64,000 bases of DNA, from assembly GCA_905221605.1 (NCBI GenBank), contig CAJNDS010002460.1, positions 336,624 through 400,623 on the forward strand, in the 5' to 3' direction. Source of the stretch: Symbiodinium natans (lineage: Eukaryota > Sar > Dinophyceae > Suessiales > Symbiodiniaceae). Below the pieces are notes generated by a model. The model saw only the letters and a list, made by a program, of their open reading frames with translations, did not search any database and was not told the DNA's origin. Position numbers and translations under genes: made by a program. Positions 29,650 to 40,652 of this stretch are shown here, in pieces (within the stretch, counting starts at the first letter, position 1; every line of letters starts with the position of its first letter).

Positions 29650-30345
29650 ATTCTGCTCGTGTTCTTTGTCATTCTGCTTGGTTTCCATTCTGCTCGTATG
29701 CGTTTCTTTCTGCTCGTATTCATTCTGCTCGTATTCATTCTTTTTCTGATCTGCTCGTCTCGTGTTCGTTCTCGTTCTGCTCGTATTCATTCTGCTCGTA
29801 TTCGTTCTCTCTGCTTGATTTCAGTCCGCTCGTTTTGGTTGTCTTTCTTCTCGTATTCATTCTGTTCGCATTCGTTCTCTCTCTGCTCGATTTCAGTCTG
29901 CTCGTTTTCGTTCTCTCTCTGCTCGTAATCATTCTGCTCGTATTCGTTCTCTTTCTGCTCATACTAATTTTGCTCGTGTTCGTTCTCTTTCTGCTCGTAT
30001 TCGTGCTCTTTCTGCGCGTATTCGTTCGGTCTCTGCTCGATTTCGCTGTCTTTCTGCTCGTCTGCTCGTATTCGTTCTCTTTCTGCTCGTATTCGTTCTC
30101 TCTCTGCTCGATGTCAGTCTGCTCGTATTCGTTCTCCTCCTGCTCATATTCATTTTGCTCGTGTTCGTTCTCTTTCTTCTCGTACTCGTGCTCTTTCTGC
30201 TCGTATTCGTTCTGTTCTCTCTCTGCTCGATTTCAGTCTGCTCGTTTTCGTTCTGCTCGTATTCGTTCACTCTCTGCTCGTAATCATTCTGCTCGTGTTC
30301 GTTCTCTTCCTGCTCATATTCATTTTGCTCGTGTTCGTTTTCCCC
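29650..30345. repeat. Minisatellite of about 15 bp (tctgctcgtattcat type)
   Basis: Roughly forty degenerate units of tctgctcgta/ttcgttc, with variants ctctctgctcgatttcag. All frames are open for long stretches only because of the period (for example RTNTSR or NEYEQ on the minus strand). I do not call a gene here. Confidence 0.8.
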
Positions 30346-30558
30346 GGTGACCCTGCCTATTTTTGGCCGTCTCGTTGGTTGTTTTGGCACACTTTAAGCT
30401 GCCTGGCTTCCACATGGTTGCTTTCCAAGTAGTGCCCCGGCGACCTCGCCTCATGTTGGCTCCTGTGTCTGAAGGTTGCCCGGTGACCGTGTGGCTCTTG
30501 GAGGGTTTTGGGTTTAGGGTTTAGGGTTTAGGGTTTAGGGTTTAGGGTCCACCCCGAC

Positions 30559-30621
30559 CCAGGTTGCCAACCAGAATGGGCCTGCGTGCTCGTACGGTTT
30601 GATGCCCCCCGAATCAAAGAC
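30559..30621 (-). CDS. Candidate exon (VFDSGGIKPYEHAGPFWLA)
   Basis: 63 nt, phase 0/0, between gttaag|GTC and TGG|GTCGGGG. Aromatic-rich, clearly protein-like sequence. The next exon downstream on the minus strand (29347-29416) also enters in phase 0; the minisatellite would lie in the intron. Confidence 0.45.
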
Positions 30622-31106
30622 CTTAACCCTAAACCCGAAACCCCGAAACCCTAAAGCCCTGAAATCCTTTTACTAGACCCTAAACCATTCACCGCGTGAA
30701 CCCTTAAATTCCCTCCTTAAATTGAAAACCGACACCCTGAACCACTAAGCCTCTGAAACCCAAAAACCCCTAAAACCCTAACACCCCTAAACCCTAAAAC
30801 ACCTAAAGCCCCTAAACCCCCTAAAGTCCCACTAAGCTCCTGAAACCCTAAAACCCAAAAGCTATAAACCCTGAAACCCCTGAAAAGCCAAACAAAATCC
30901 CTTAAACTCCTCAACCCTGAGGAGCCCTGAAACCTCGGCCTAACCCTAAACCTTAACCTCTAAACACGAAACTCTGCAAACCTCTGAAGCCCTAACACCC
31001 AAACCCTAAACCCTAAACCCTGAACCCTGAACCCTAAACCCTCAACCCTAAACCCTAAACCCTAAACCCTAAACCCTAAACCCTAAACCCTAAACCCTAA
31101 ACCCTC

Positions 31107-31191
31107 AGCCTGAACGGGCTCCGCAGCTTCGATCTCCGGGCGCACGGCCTCCTTCGTGACGAAATGCCCGAACTTCGACTCGAGGCCTTTC
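31107..31191 (-). CDS. Candidate exon (KGLESKFGHFVTKEAVRPE)
   Basis: 85 nt after caccaag|G. The frame runs 28 codons to PVQA. The donor is either GA (|GAGGGTTTAGGG, phase 0, compatible with 30559-30621) or GT four bases later (|GTTTAGGG). The first part of the exon, KGLE.KFGH, recurs in a truncated copy at 31270-31300. Confidence 0.5.
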
Positions 31192-31886
31192 CTTGGTGGC
31201 CCAAAAAAACATATGGGGTTTAGGGTTTAGGGTTTAGGGTTTAGGGTTTAGGGTTTAGGGTTTAGGGTTCAGGGAATGCCCGAACTTCGGCTCGAGGCCC
31301 TTCCTGAGGGTGGCTGAAAGGTTTTTGGGTTTAGGGCTTAATTAGGGTTGAAGGTTTCGGGTTTAGTGGTTTAGGGTTTGGGGTTTGGGGTGTAGGGTTT
31401 GGGGTTTAGGTTTGGGGTTTAGCGGTTGGGGCGCAGAGTTTTGGGTTTAGGGTTCAGGGTCTAGGGGGGGACCTTTCCTGAGGGTGGTCGAAGGGTTCAA
31501 GGGTTCCAGGGTTCTAGGGTTGATAGGGTGGTAGGGGTTAGGGGTCACCTTCCCTGATGGCTTTACAGGGGTTTAGGGGTTCAAGCGTTTGGAGTTGATA
31601 GGCTTTTGGGGAGTTGGGGTTGTAGGGTTTTAGCGGTTTGCGGTTGAGAATTTCAGGCATCAAGGGCTTGAATGGTTTGGGGTTTGTAGGGTTTTAGGGG
31701 GTTACCTTTCCCGTGGGTTGTGCAGGGGTTTAGGGGATTACAGTTTCTGGCTTATGGGGGTAGCTACGTAGTCCCTTAGCATGGACCCTTAGATGGGTAC
31801 CCCTTTTATACCCCAAACGAGTTAGGGCAAATACATCCGAACCCCTTTGAAGGAGGAGGGGGGACCCTAAAACCTAAACCCTTAAG

Positions 31887-32047
31887 GACGCCATGGAAGA
31901 AAGCATGAGATCGCTTCCGAATGCCTACGATGATAACTTCAGGCCCGCCTGTAGGTGTTTTTTAGGGTGTATGGGTTTAGCTCTGGAAGCCGTTAATAAG
32001 ACCACAGTGGCTACACTTTCCACTCAAGCGGCAGGGATGACAAAAGG
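31887..32047 (+). CDS. Candidate plus-strand exon (DAMEESMRSLPNAYDDNF)
   Basis: Starts at ccttaag|GAC, open for 53 codons, ends GG|GTTTAGGG. It also contains LEAVNKTTVATLSTQAAGM. The sequence is strongly protein-like. With the next plus-strand island (32072-32143) it may form a small gene pointing toward the minus-strand island 32232-32343. Not recognised. Confidence 0.4.
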
Positions 32048-32071
32048 GTTTAGGGCTTCGGGTTTACCAAG

Positions 32072-32143
32072 GGATTTCGTCTGGAGCTGAATTCCGGCAA
32101 CACAGCCGCATTCATTGCAAGAGCCTGCGAAGGCGCTCCATAA
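32072..32143 (+). CDS. Candidate plus-strand terminal exon (GFRLELNSGNTAAFIARA)
   Basis: After ttaccaag|GGA the frame runs 23 codons to TAA. Protein-like; phase to the previous island is not resolved. Confidence 0.35.
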   Translation, partial: GFRLELNSGNTAAFIARACEGAP

Positions 32144-32231
32144 GCCCCACCCTAAATGAACCCCCGAGGCTGGAAGTAATCTGAACCAAATTAAGGGGTA
32201 GGGTTTGTGGGTTGTGGGTTGGGGGCTTTTG

Positions 32232-32343
32232 CGAGGCCGACTGATTCCTCAGTGATTTCCATCGATTTGAGATCTTCAATGTCGGGGTACTGAATTTTGA
32301 TGACTCCGTCAGGATGACGATTTCGGAATCTAGATTTTAAATC
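32232..32343 (-). CDS. Candidate exon (DGVIKIQYPDIEDLKSMEI)
   Basis: Minus-strand frame open for about 37 codons after cccaag; contains SRFRNRHPDGVIKIQYPD. Low G+C for the region. The donor is unresolved (GC possible). Confidence 0.4.
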
Positions 32344-33004
32344 TTGGGCTAAAGGGTTTCGGGCTTAGGGTTTTAGGTTTTCAGGGATTTAGGGCTTTGG
32401 GGGTTGGTCAGCTTGGGGTTTTAGGGTCAAGGGTTGTAGGGTTTGAGGGTTGTAGGGCTTCAGGCCTGAACCCTAACCCCTAAACCCTAAACCCTAAGCC
32501 TAAACCCTAAACCCTAAACCCTAAACCCTAAACCCTAAACTGTAAACCGTAGGTTTCAGGATGATAGCTTTGAGCATGCTGGACAAGGCATCCCATACCT
32601 GAGCCCAGCACTTTCGCAGCCTTGAGGAACCCCCCAAACCTTTAACCCAGAAAAGCTAAACCCAACCCTCGCAAAGGGTTTAGGGTTTAGGGTTTAGGGT
32701 TTGGGGTTTAGGGTTTAGGGTTTAGGGATCTAAGCACGAGGCGACAGGGTTTGTACAAGTAGCAGGACAGGGCTGTGCAGAGATTCCGAAGAACATGAAC
32801 ACCCCAAAGTTTGGGGGTGCAGGGTTTAGGGTTTAGGGCTTAGGGAATCCTGAAACCTAAGTCCCGAACCCGAAAAGCACCAACGAGGCATAGTGTGGGG
32901 CTCACCCTAAACCCTAAACCCTAAACCCTAAACCCTAAACCCCAAAACCCAAAACCCAGAACCCTAAACCCTCAACCCGCATAGTATGCGGGCCCAAGCC
33001 ACAC

Positions 33005-33052
33005 GATCTTGCAGGCGTCCACGTACTTGTGCTCGTTCTTCAAGTCAGCCAC
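33005..33052 (-). CDS. Candidate exon (VADLKNEHKYVDACKI)
   Basis: 48 nt, phase 0/0, between cttgacgag|GTG and ATC|GTGTGG. Phase-compatible with 33683-33730. Confidence 0.45.
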
Positions 33053-33588
33053 CTCGTCAAGCACCAGTAAGGTTTAGGGTTTAGGGTTTGGGGTTCAGGG
33101 TTTAGGGTAGAGGGCGTAGGCTCGCTTCTACATCCCCAACAACCTTCTGGAATCCTTATGAAAACCCTAAACCCGGAACCCAAAACCCTAGGCCCTAGAC
33201 CGTAGACCCTAAACCCGAAACCCAAAAACCCAAACCCCAAACCCTAAACCCTAAACCCCAAACCCGAAAACGCTGAACTCTAAACCCCAAAGCCCAAGGC
33301 CCGAACCAAATAACCCAAGCCTGGCTCAAGGACTCCAAGGCGCGGTTGAGGGGGTTTAGGGTTTAGGGTTTAGGGTTCAGGGTTCAGGGTTCAGGGTTCA
33401 GGGTTCAGGGTTCAGGGTTTAGGGTTTGGGGTTTAGGGTTTAGGGTGTAGGGTCTAGGGTTTAGGGTTTAGGGCTTAGGGTTTAGGGTTTAAGGCCTGTT
33501 TAGGGTTTAGGGTACGAAGCTATTTCCCACAAGGCCCTGGATCTAAACGGTTTGGGGCTTAGGGTGTTTAGGGCTTGCAAGCCCAATA

Positions 33589-33676
33589 CCCTAAACCCTA
33601 AACCCTAAACCCTAAACCCTAAACCCTAAACCCTAAACCCTAAACCCTAAACCCTAAACCCTAAACCCTAAACCCT
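33589..33676 (-). repeat. CCCTAAA array
   Basis: Twelve perfect units, adjoining the island with exon candidate 33683-33730. Confidence 0.95.
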
Positions 33677-33682
33677 AGCTAC

Positions 33683-33730
33683 AGGTGAATTCCCAAGCAC
33701 GGACGCCTCTTTGCCCTTGGCGGAGCGCTC
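33683..33730 (-). CDS. Candidate exon (ERSAKGKEASVLGNSP)
   Basis: 48 nt between a strong acceptor ccctttgtcag|GAG and CCT|GTAGCTAGGG. Phase 0/0. The intron after it begins within one telomeric unit of the donor. Confidence 0.45.
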
Positions 33731-34025
33731 CTGACAAAGGGACGGGGAAGTCACAAGAGAACCACCCTAAGCCCTAAGCCCTAAGCCCTAAGCCCTAAGC
33801 CCTAAGCCCTAAACCCTAAACCCTAAACCAGGGTCTATGATGTTAGCAGGGTTTAGGGTTTAGGGTTTAGGGTATGGAGATTTTCGGAAGCTACGCTGGT
33901 GTAGAGTTTAAGGTAGAAGCTCTACCGGTGACTCCCAAACCCTTCAAGTTAGTAATAAATCTGGGGCCTACCCCCCCCAAAAAAAAGTATACAAGTGGAG
34001 GCCCCATGGAGGGGCAGCGTCGTAC

Positions 34026-34085
34026 CTACGCCAGGTCTCCTTCTTGTTGTCCTTGCCGGTCAGCTGGGTTGCCTCCATCTCCAGC
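34026..34085 (-). CDS. Candidate exon (LEMEATQLTGKDNKKETWR)
   Basis: 60 nt between tcactaag|G and AG|GTACGA. The first base completes the Lys codon started at 34486 by the upstream exon; two bases remain at the end. Together with 34486-34520 and 34933-35007 it forms a three-exon phase-compatible chain. Confidence 0.5.
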   Translation of the reverse strand, partial: AGDGGNPADRQGQQEGDLA

Positions 34086-34485
34086 CTTAGTGAAAAGCCC
34101 CGAGAACACACGAACCCTAAACCCTAAACCCTAAACCCTAAACCCTAAACCCTAAACCCTAACCCTAAACCCCTCTCCCCCCCCCAAAGACTTTAAACCC
34201 CAAAAACTTCCCCCCCCCCCCCCCCCCAAGGTGTGCGGCTGTGGATGACCCCATTCCCATGGCGGGGGATGGCCCTCCGATCGGATGATCGCCTCTTCAC
34301 CCAAAACTGAAAAACCCCCAAACCCTAAACCCTAAACCCTAAACCCTAAACCCCAAACCCTAAACCCTAAACCCTAAACCCTAAACCCTAAACCCCAAAC
34401 CCCAAACCCTAAACCCTAAACCCTTCAATGAGGCTCAGGGCAACATCTTTTCTAACTTTCGGGGCCCATCTTCTGTCAAGGCGAC

Positions 34486-34520
34486 TTCGCGATCTTGGCC
34501 TCGATCTCTCTCTTGTAAGC
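34486..34520 (-). CDS. Candidate microexon (AYKREIEAKIA)
   Basis: 35 nt between ccttcgccccccctgag|GCT, a good pyrimidine-rich acceptor, and AA|GTCGCC. Phase 0 in, two bases out. The same island also allows a longer open frame in another phase, so this is a choice supported by its neighbours. Confidence 0.45.
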
Positions 34521-34553
34521 CTCAGGGGGGCGAAGGATAGGTCTGAGGGGTTG

Positions 34554-34654
34554 CCCTAAACCCTAAACCCTAAACCCTAAACCCTAAACCCTAAACCCTA
34601 AACCCTAAACCCTAAACCCTAAACCCTAAACCCTAAACCCTAAACCCTAAACCC
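34554..34654 (-). repeat. CCCTAAA array
   Basis: Fourteen perfect units between exon candidates 34486-34520 and 34933-35007. Confidence 0.95.
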
Positions 34655-34932
34655 AACTCTGATAATCGGGAGCTTGGTGGCCCCCGTGAGGGAACCTAAG
34701 GTGCACTCACTTCCGCCTCAGAACCAGTTAAGGGTTTAGGGTTTAGGGTTTAAGGTTTAGGGTTTAGGGTTTAGGGTGTAAGGTTTAGGGCTTCAGGTTT
34801 AGAAAAAGAAAGAACCGAAGTGTACACCGTAGGTTTAGGGTCTAGGGCTTGAGCGAATTGTATGAATGAGGGCCTCCAACTCTGTAGGGTTTTACAGGGT
34901 TTAGGGTTTAGGGTTTAGGGAGGGCTTTAGGC

Positions 34933-35007
34933 TTGCATGAGGGTCTCGGGGTCTGCGGAAGCCAGTGCCTCAGCAGCGCCGGCATCGTACTCCGCGCCCG
35001 TAGCTTC
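34933..35007 (-). CDS. Candidate exon (EATGAEYDAGAAEALASADP)
   Basis: 75 nt, 25 codons, phase 0/0, acceptor cctcgag|GAA, donor CAA|GCCTAAAG, a GC donor within a degenerate CCCTAAA unit. Acidic, alanine-rich product segment. Confidence 0.5.
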
Positions 35008-35727
35008 CTCGAGGTCGGGCTTTAGGGTATTACAGCGCGTATGGGTTTAGGGCTCCTATTAATTGCATAGGGTGTGTGTGTGTGTGTGTGTGATTTTTTT
35101 GTTTTCTTGTTTTTTCTTTTGGGGGGGGGGTGGGTTGTCGGGTTTTGTCGGGGTTTTTCGGGATTTGTTCCTCTTGCAATTTTAAATTGCAAGCTTTGAG
35201 AAAATGAGGGATTATTGTAGCCCTCCAAATTTTAAGTTCTCAGTGACTCACATACAATTTCTGTTTGTCCTGGCCTTGAGGGTTTGGGGTTTAGGTGTTT
35301 TGGGGTTTGAGAACGAAAAGACCAGGCCTCAAGTATAGTATCAGGGTTTCAGGATTGAGTTCACGGCTTTCAATTTTGGAGTTTTAGGGTTTAGGGTTGA
35401 GTTTGTCTCTTCAGCCCTCCAACACTACAAGTTAACCACCCAGCCACCCAGCCACCCAGCCAGCCACCCACCAACACCCCCCCTAAACCCTAAACCCGCG
35501 AGCTAAGACAGGTTAAAGCAGCAAGATAGGGCTTAGGGTTTAGGGTTAAGGTTTATGATGCAGCTTGCTGGGCCAACTCACCCCAGCTGTGGGTACATAC
35601 TTCGACAACATCGGAGGCACAAGCTCACGTAGTTTGGGGTTGAGGGGTTTGAGGGCTTACCTAAACCGAACCGCTAACCCTAAACCCTCAACCCTAAACC
35701 CTGAACCCTAAACCCTAAACCCTAAAC

Positions 35728-35845
35728 CCAGTTTCGGGCTTAGTTGACTGCTTCCGCCCAGGAGCCGTGGCTTTCAGTAGCTTCAGGCCCTGTTCCGCCT
35801 GGCCAGCAAAAGGCGGAACTCGGGGCTTGGCGTTTTCCATGAGGG
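35728..35845 (-). CDS. Candidate exon, possibly 5' (MENAKPRVPPFAGQAEQGL)
   Basis: 118 nt after ccctaag|CC; an ATG four codons from the start begins MENAKPRVPP. It ends GG|GTTTAGGG. It could be the first coding exon of the minus-strand series below it, or an internal exon cut off from its neighbours by the LTR element that starts at 35926. Confidence 0.4.
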
Positions 35846-35925
35846 CTTAGGGTTCAAGGTTTAGGGTTTAGGGCTTAGGGTTTAGGATTTCGGGTTTAGG
35901 GTTTAGGGTTTAGGGAGGAGGTTAC

Positions 35926-36717
35926 TGTGCGAAGTGTCCAAATCAAGGAAAACTTGCGCGTCGAAGAACTGAAAAACTGTGTCCACTATTCCGGTTGATC
36001 AGACCCAAGTAGACAAGGAAGTTGGTTATTTACAGTTGTGAGGTGTTAAGTTGCTCCAGAAGTAACAGTATCCCTGTCAACGGGGAACACGAGGTAGCTA
36101 GCCAAGTATTCCAAGCCACTCCCGACGTTAACTATCGGAAGGATGCCCAAAGTTGCTATCTCCAGGGGGTGGTAACCTATCGTTCAAGATGTATCCACTA
36201 GCCGTCCGGCTGCGTGTTGTACACCTATCCCAATATTCACCTGGACAGCCACCTATCCTCAGTATCCTCCGGCCTCCGGCTATGAGTTGTAAAGAGAACA
36301 GATAACTATCCCAAGGGTTAGGGAAGAGGATCTATCCCTCGTCGACGCCCGATCGTTTTAGCTCCTCTGGCCTCCGGCTGCGAGTTGGCTAAGCGGATCC
36401 ACCACGTACAGGGACACTATCCACGGGGGCAAAACTGTACAAGTGGGGCGCAGCTACACGGACGAAGTCAAGAAACAAACAAAAGAGAAAGGAGAATGAA
36501 TGTACAGTGTGCTTATGTTGCTGTCTTGTTGCCCTGTAAGCCCAGACAGCAACAGCACACGAAATTCTATCCAGGCCCCTCCATCTATCCCAAGGCTCAG
36601 TGCGCTATTCCGGCTCGTCCGCGAGGAGGTCGACATCTATCCCGGAGCAAACCCGAAATCAACTGACATCAAAACAATTGCTCCCCCGAAAGTACCTGAA
36701 AGACGTGGTGCGAAACA
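35926..36717 (-). repeat. 3' LTR of element 2
   Basis: 792 bp. Differs from the other LTR at the c/g position near 36145 and the t/c position near 36709. Small open frames inside it occur identically in both LTRs and have no protein signature. Confidence 0.92.
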
Positions 36718-36727
36718 CCCCCCGTGA
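36718..36727 (-). promoter_or_regulatory. Polypurine tract of element 2
   Basis: Read on the minus strand, atcacgggggg sits directly before the 3' LTR, the expected primer site for plus-strand synthesis. Confidence 0.6.
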
Positions 36728-38579
36728 TGGGGGCGTCAGCTCGCAGAGTGACGTCTCCCAGCATAAACGATGAATTCGCGAATCCTCGTCCGGTTTGCAT
36801 CAGACCTTCAACACAAACGCAGGAGGGATCGCCAGCACGGTCTCCAGCCCCTTTGAGGCGCCCACCACCACCCGCGATTACGAAGACCACATCGGCGACC
36901 CTCGGAAGCAACACCGTCATCCGCAAACCTTCGGAATCATCGTCTGAGCACACACGTCTTCGACGGTGCCCTAATACATGCACCCAAGATGTTTGCTAAT
37001 CCGCATCATTGGAAAATTGGTCACTCATCTTCTATCCCCTTACGCCGAAACTCAGTTCATCTCGTCCAGGCACTATCCCTTGCAACATCGGCCCTTTCAC
37101 TTGGTTCAGTACCCCTCCTAGACGATGTAGCCCTTTCTTTTGCAGGAGGGACTTAATGGTGGCCAGCCATGCCCACAGAAGCTGTCTGACGAGGGCCGAG
37201 AGGACTTACTGGTGATCAGCCACGCCCCTCCACTCACAAGCAGTAACCTTCGTCATTGGTTGGTCTGCGCCCGTCAGGGAATGCCCATAAGGCCAGCTGC
37301 TCGCAGTTGAAGCAGTAGCTGCGTCGCTCCCACTCATCTCACCCAGCGCCTTCTTTACGTACATGTCCTCGACGAATATATCCCCTATCCGGAAAGCCCT
37401 ATCCCAGGCTTGGCTCACGCGACGAAGCAGAGCCGCGGAGGACAGCGGGCCATGGCAATCCTAACCGCTGCATCACTCCATGCGCTAGGGGCATGACTTT
37501 GCATGCGCCCTGCAGATCTATCCCTTGCCACGCCACCTCGTCCAACGACGTGAGGAGCCATCCCACGCACATTAGCAGACGTGACGCCGTTCATGGTGGC
37601 AGACGTCTTCCTTCTTCTCGTCGTGGTTTCTCTCGTCCAACTGCGTCGCAACGGCGGGCACCTACTCCCACTGATAGTCGCCGCTCTGGCCGCGAGGACT
37701 TATTGGTGATCAGCCATGCCTCCGCTGCCGTGCACGCTCCGTCTCGCAGCAACATTGTCTCCGCATTCTGCAGATTTGCCATACACTGCGTTGTTATGTT
37801 CGTAGACATCGAACAGCCTCCCGTCCGGAACGTTGATCATCATGCATTGGCAGGCAGGCTCACGGCTAATCCTTCCCTCTATCCCCCCGGCCACCGGTCG
37901 TCACGTAGATGTTCGTCAGCATTTTCCTTTGCCAGCTTCCGGTTCACATGCATAGTAACATGTACTCCCCCCCGCGCACCGTATTCAGCCTCGACGTGTA
38001 ATCCCTTCACTCGTGTCGTAATCTCCATGTAGTACTACGCATTTCTATCCACTCCCCCCGGCTCGCAGATACCGTGGTGACATAGACAATGTCATAGTTG
38101 TCCTTTCCCCCCTGTGCCGGTGGTCTTTGCGTTGACGCATACATTTTCCTAGATATCGTAACTATCCCGTTTCTATACGATCGAACTATCCGTAGACTAA
38201 CTCAAACTCATAGAAAGCTCCCCCCGGCTTGTGGGCACCGCGTGGACATACACAACGTCACACATATCCCTCCGCCCCCCGGATGTCGACCAACAAAACC
38301 ACACCTATGTCCTTTCTATCCCAGGCGTACTGCATTAAGATGTACAAGATTAACAATACGTCGTAGTCCTATCCCTATTCCGGAAGAGTCGGGCCTATCC
38401 CCTATACGTGTTCCTCATGCTCACAACGCTGCGAAATATCCCCTTGAGGTTGCCGTCCGCGAAGCTCACCATGCACCATACTCCCTTTGCCTTTCTGAGA
38501 CGAGGTCCGACTGCTGGGCGCCAAACGTCAAGACCGGCAACGGTGTGTATTTAGTACGCCTTGTATCCCATCCCGGGCC

Positions 38580-38975
38580 AGAACAGTGAAGTAGAGGACG
38601 CGAAGCTCCGATGCCTGTATCCCTCGGGGTCGAAACAGTGAAGTAAGGGACGTGAAGCTCCGCTATCTGTATCCCTTCGGGACCAAAACAGTGAAGTAAG
38701 GGACGTGAAGCTCCGATCTGTATCCCTTCGGGACCAAAACAGTGAAGTAAGGGACGTGAAGCTCCGCTATCTGTATCCCTTCGGGACCCAAAACAGTGAA
38801 GTAAGGGACGTGAAGCTCCGCTATCTGTATCCCTTCGGGACCAAAACAGTGAAGTAAGGGACGTGAAGCTCCGCTATCTGTGTCCCTTCGGGACCAAAAC
38901 AGTGAAGTAAGGGACGTGAAGCTCCGCTATCTGTATCCCTTCGGGACCAAAACAGTGAAGTAATGGACGTGAAGC
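38580..38975. repeat. 53-bp tandem repeat in element 2
   Basis: About seven copies of a 53-bp unit containing gaagctccgctatc, tatcccttcgggacc and cagtgaagtaagggacgt. The units are nearly identical. Confidence 0.92.
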
Positions 38976-39004
38976 GCTGGTACTTCTATTCCTTCGGGAA
39001 GGTT

Positions 39005-39300
39005 TGAGCAGCAAAGATCTCCACTCTGTATTCCCTGCAGGTATCACAGGCCCTCCACTCTGCAGTTCCTGCTTGAAGGATCCGGGCAGCAAATATCTCC
39101 AGTTCGTATCCCTGCAGACAGAGAAGCCCTCCACCCTGCACTCCCTGCGTGCTTGCAGGATCCGGCCAGCGAAGATCTCCACTCCGTATTCCCTGCAGGC
39201 AGAGAAGCCCTCCGCCCTGCGCTCCCTGCTTGCTTGCAGGATCCGGCCAGCGAAGATCTCCGCTCCGTATTCCCTTCAGATCCATGAGAAGCGTCGGGTA
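39005..39300. repeat. About 80-bp tandem repeat in element 2
   Basis: Three to four diverged copies with landmarks gatctccactccgtattccc, tgcaggcagagaagccctcc and aggatccggccagcg. Confidence 0.85.
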
Positions 39301-39619
39301 GCAAAGCCCCCCGCGTGCCTTTCTGCAACTCGATGACTTTTCCTGGTAGCTGTTGATGTTCCGGCTGCTTCGTGTTGGGCAGGCAGCGGCCCGCTATGAC
39401 ACTCCAACTGATATAGCCCCGGCGCACAGTCATCAAGTCGACGATGGCTATCACCACTATCCCTCCCCTTTGCGACGCCGTATCCGCCCTCCAACAGCTC
39501 CTGCGTGAAAGCGATGGAATGTCATAGGTGTATTCCCGCCTTGGCTATTCTATTCCCTGACGCCTGCGTGGCAAATCCAAAATATCCCAGAATCAATCTG
39601 GCTATCCCTGCTGCACACG

Positions 39620-39835
39620 CTTGACTCGATGGAACTCTCCTTGCTCCCAAACCTTGACTCGACGGCAATCCCTGCTGCCAAACTTTGACTCGATGGATAT
39701 CCCTTGCTCCCAAATCCTGACTCGATGGATTTCCCTTGCTGCCACATCCTGACTCGATGGATTTCCCTTGCTGCCACATCCTGACTCGATGGATTTCCCT
39801 TGCTCCCAAATCTTGACTCTATGGCAATCACACAT
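39620..39835. repeat. 33-bp tandem repeat in element 2
   Basis: Six or seven copies of ttgactcgatgga, tttcccttgct, gccacatcc. A further two-copy repeat (aaccccccaataagcag, then gacctgaatctatcccg) lies at 40235-40365. Confidence 0.9.
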
Positions 39836-40652
39836 TTTCCTTGCACATATACTCCCGACATGCAAATTCCGCCACAAATCGTACATGAGGAGCCCGCACT
39901 ATCCCCCTGCAAGCAAGACTTGATGATATCGCCACTCTTCTATCTTCGCCATCTTGTCCTTGTCATCCGTCCGCTCGTTTCGATATGCCATTCACTATCC
40001 AAGCCCCCATCTCCCTTGGCCACCCGAGCACGTGTACATCACAATGTGCCTGCCGATGTGTCAATGTGCAGAACCGCGTCCGGGGCCAACCTCCCTGATA
40101 ATCAAAGCAAACATTAGGCTCGTAGGGCATTCGCCAGACCGCTCATTCCACGCCACTGCCACACACGCGTCATCATCTTCATCATGAGCATCTCATCTGT
40201 TCGAATCCTATGTATCTCCCCCCCGTGTCCCGGGCAAACCCCCCAATAAGCAGGACCTGAATCTATCCCGTTCGCTCATGCTTCGCTTCCACTCTATCGA
40301 GCTAACCCCCCAATAAGCAAGACCTGAATCTATCCCGTCCGCTCAGGCTTCACTTTCACTCTATCCCGTCCGATCGCCAAAACGACTCAGAGTACCTCGA
40401 GTCCGTCCGGTCATATCTTCGGGCGATCCAGGCTTATCGCAGAAGTGTCTAGGCTTCTCCCAGATGTGTCCCAGGCCTGTAAATTGACTATTCCGGCCAT
40501 CCAGATGTATTCCGAAACTATCCACCGGCATCCCAGAGACGTCGAAGGTTCCCGACGCCTCAGTTGCATCCCTTGTCTGTAATCATCCTATTCCCGTGCG
40601 AGCTTCAAGCCACCACCAAGCGTACTGACCGGGCTTCCGCGTCTCCCCGTTC

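Larger units (their letters stand above)
10432..35925. repeat. Telomere-like repeat mosaic with exon-like islands
   Basis: Arrays of 2-25 TTTAGGG or CCCTAAA units, in both orientations and often degenerate, alternate with islands of 50-250 bp of ordinary sequence. Islands that can be supported as exons, tandem arrays or transposon remnants are listed separately. In the remaining islands (for example 11820-11990, 12550-13010, 13780-14070, 16560-16760, 24190-24480, 24820-25170) I see no gene I can defend. No array is at a chromosome end, so this is interstitial telomere-like DNA. Confidence 0.85.

Noticed and set aside
29598-30350. 250-codon plus-strand frame and 143-codon minus-strand frame
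   Set aside because: Both follow from a 15-bp minisatellite whose period is a multiple of three; several frames are open equally.
36385-36666. 93-codon frame in the LTR, repeated at 44897-45178
   Set aside because: Identity simply reflects the identical LTRs; composition is not protein-like and another LTR frame on the opposite strand is equally open.
38580-38975. Regular 53-bp repeats suggesting a CRISPR array
   Set aside because: Repeats are contiguous with no variable spacers and lie inside a eukaryotic LTR element.
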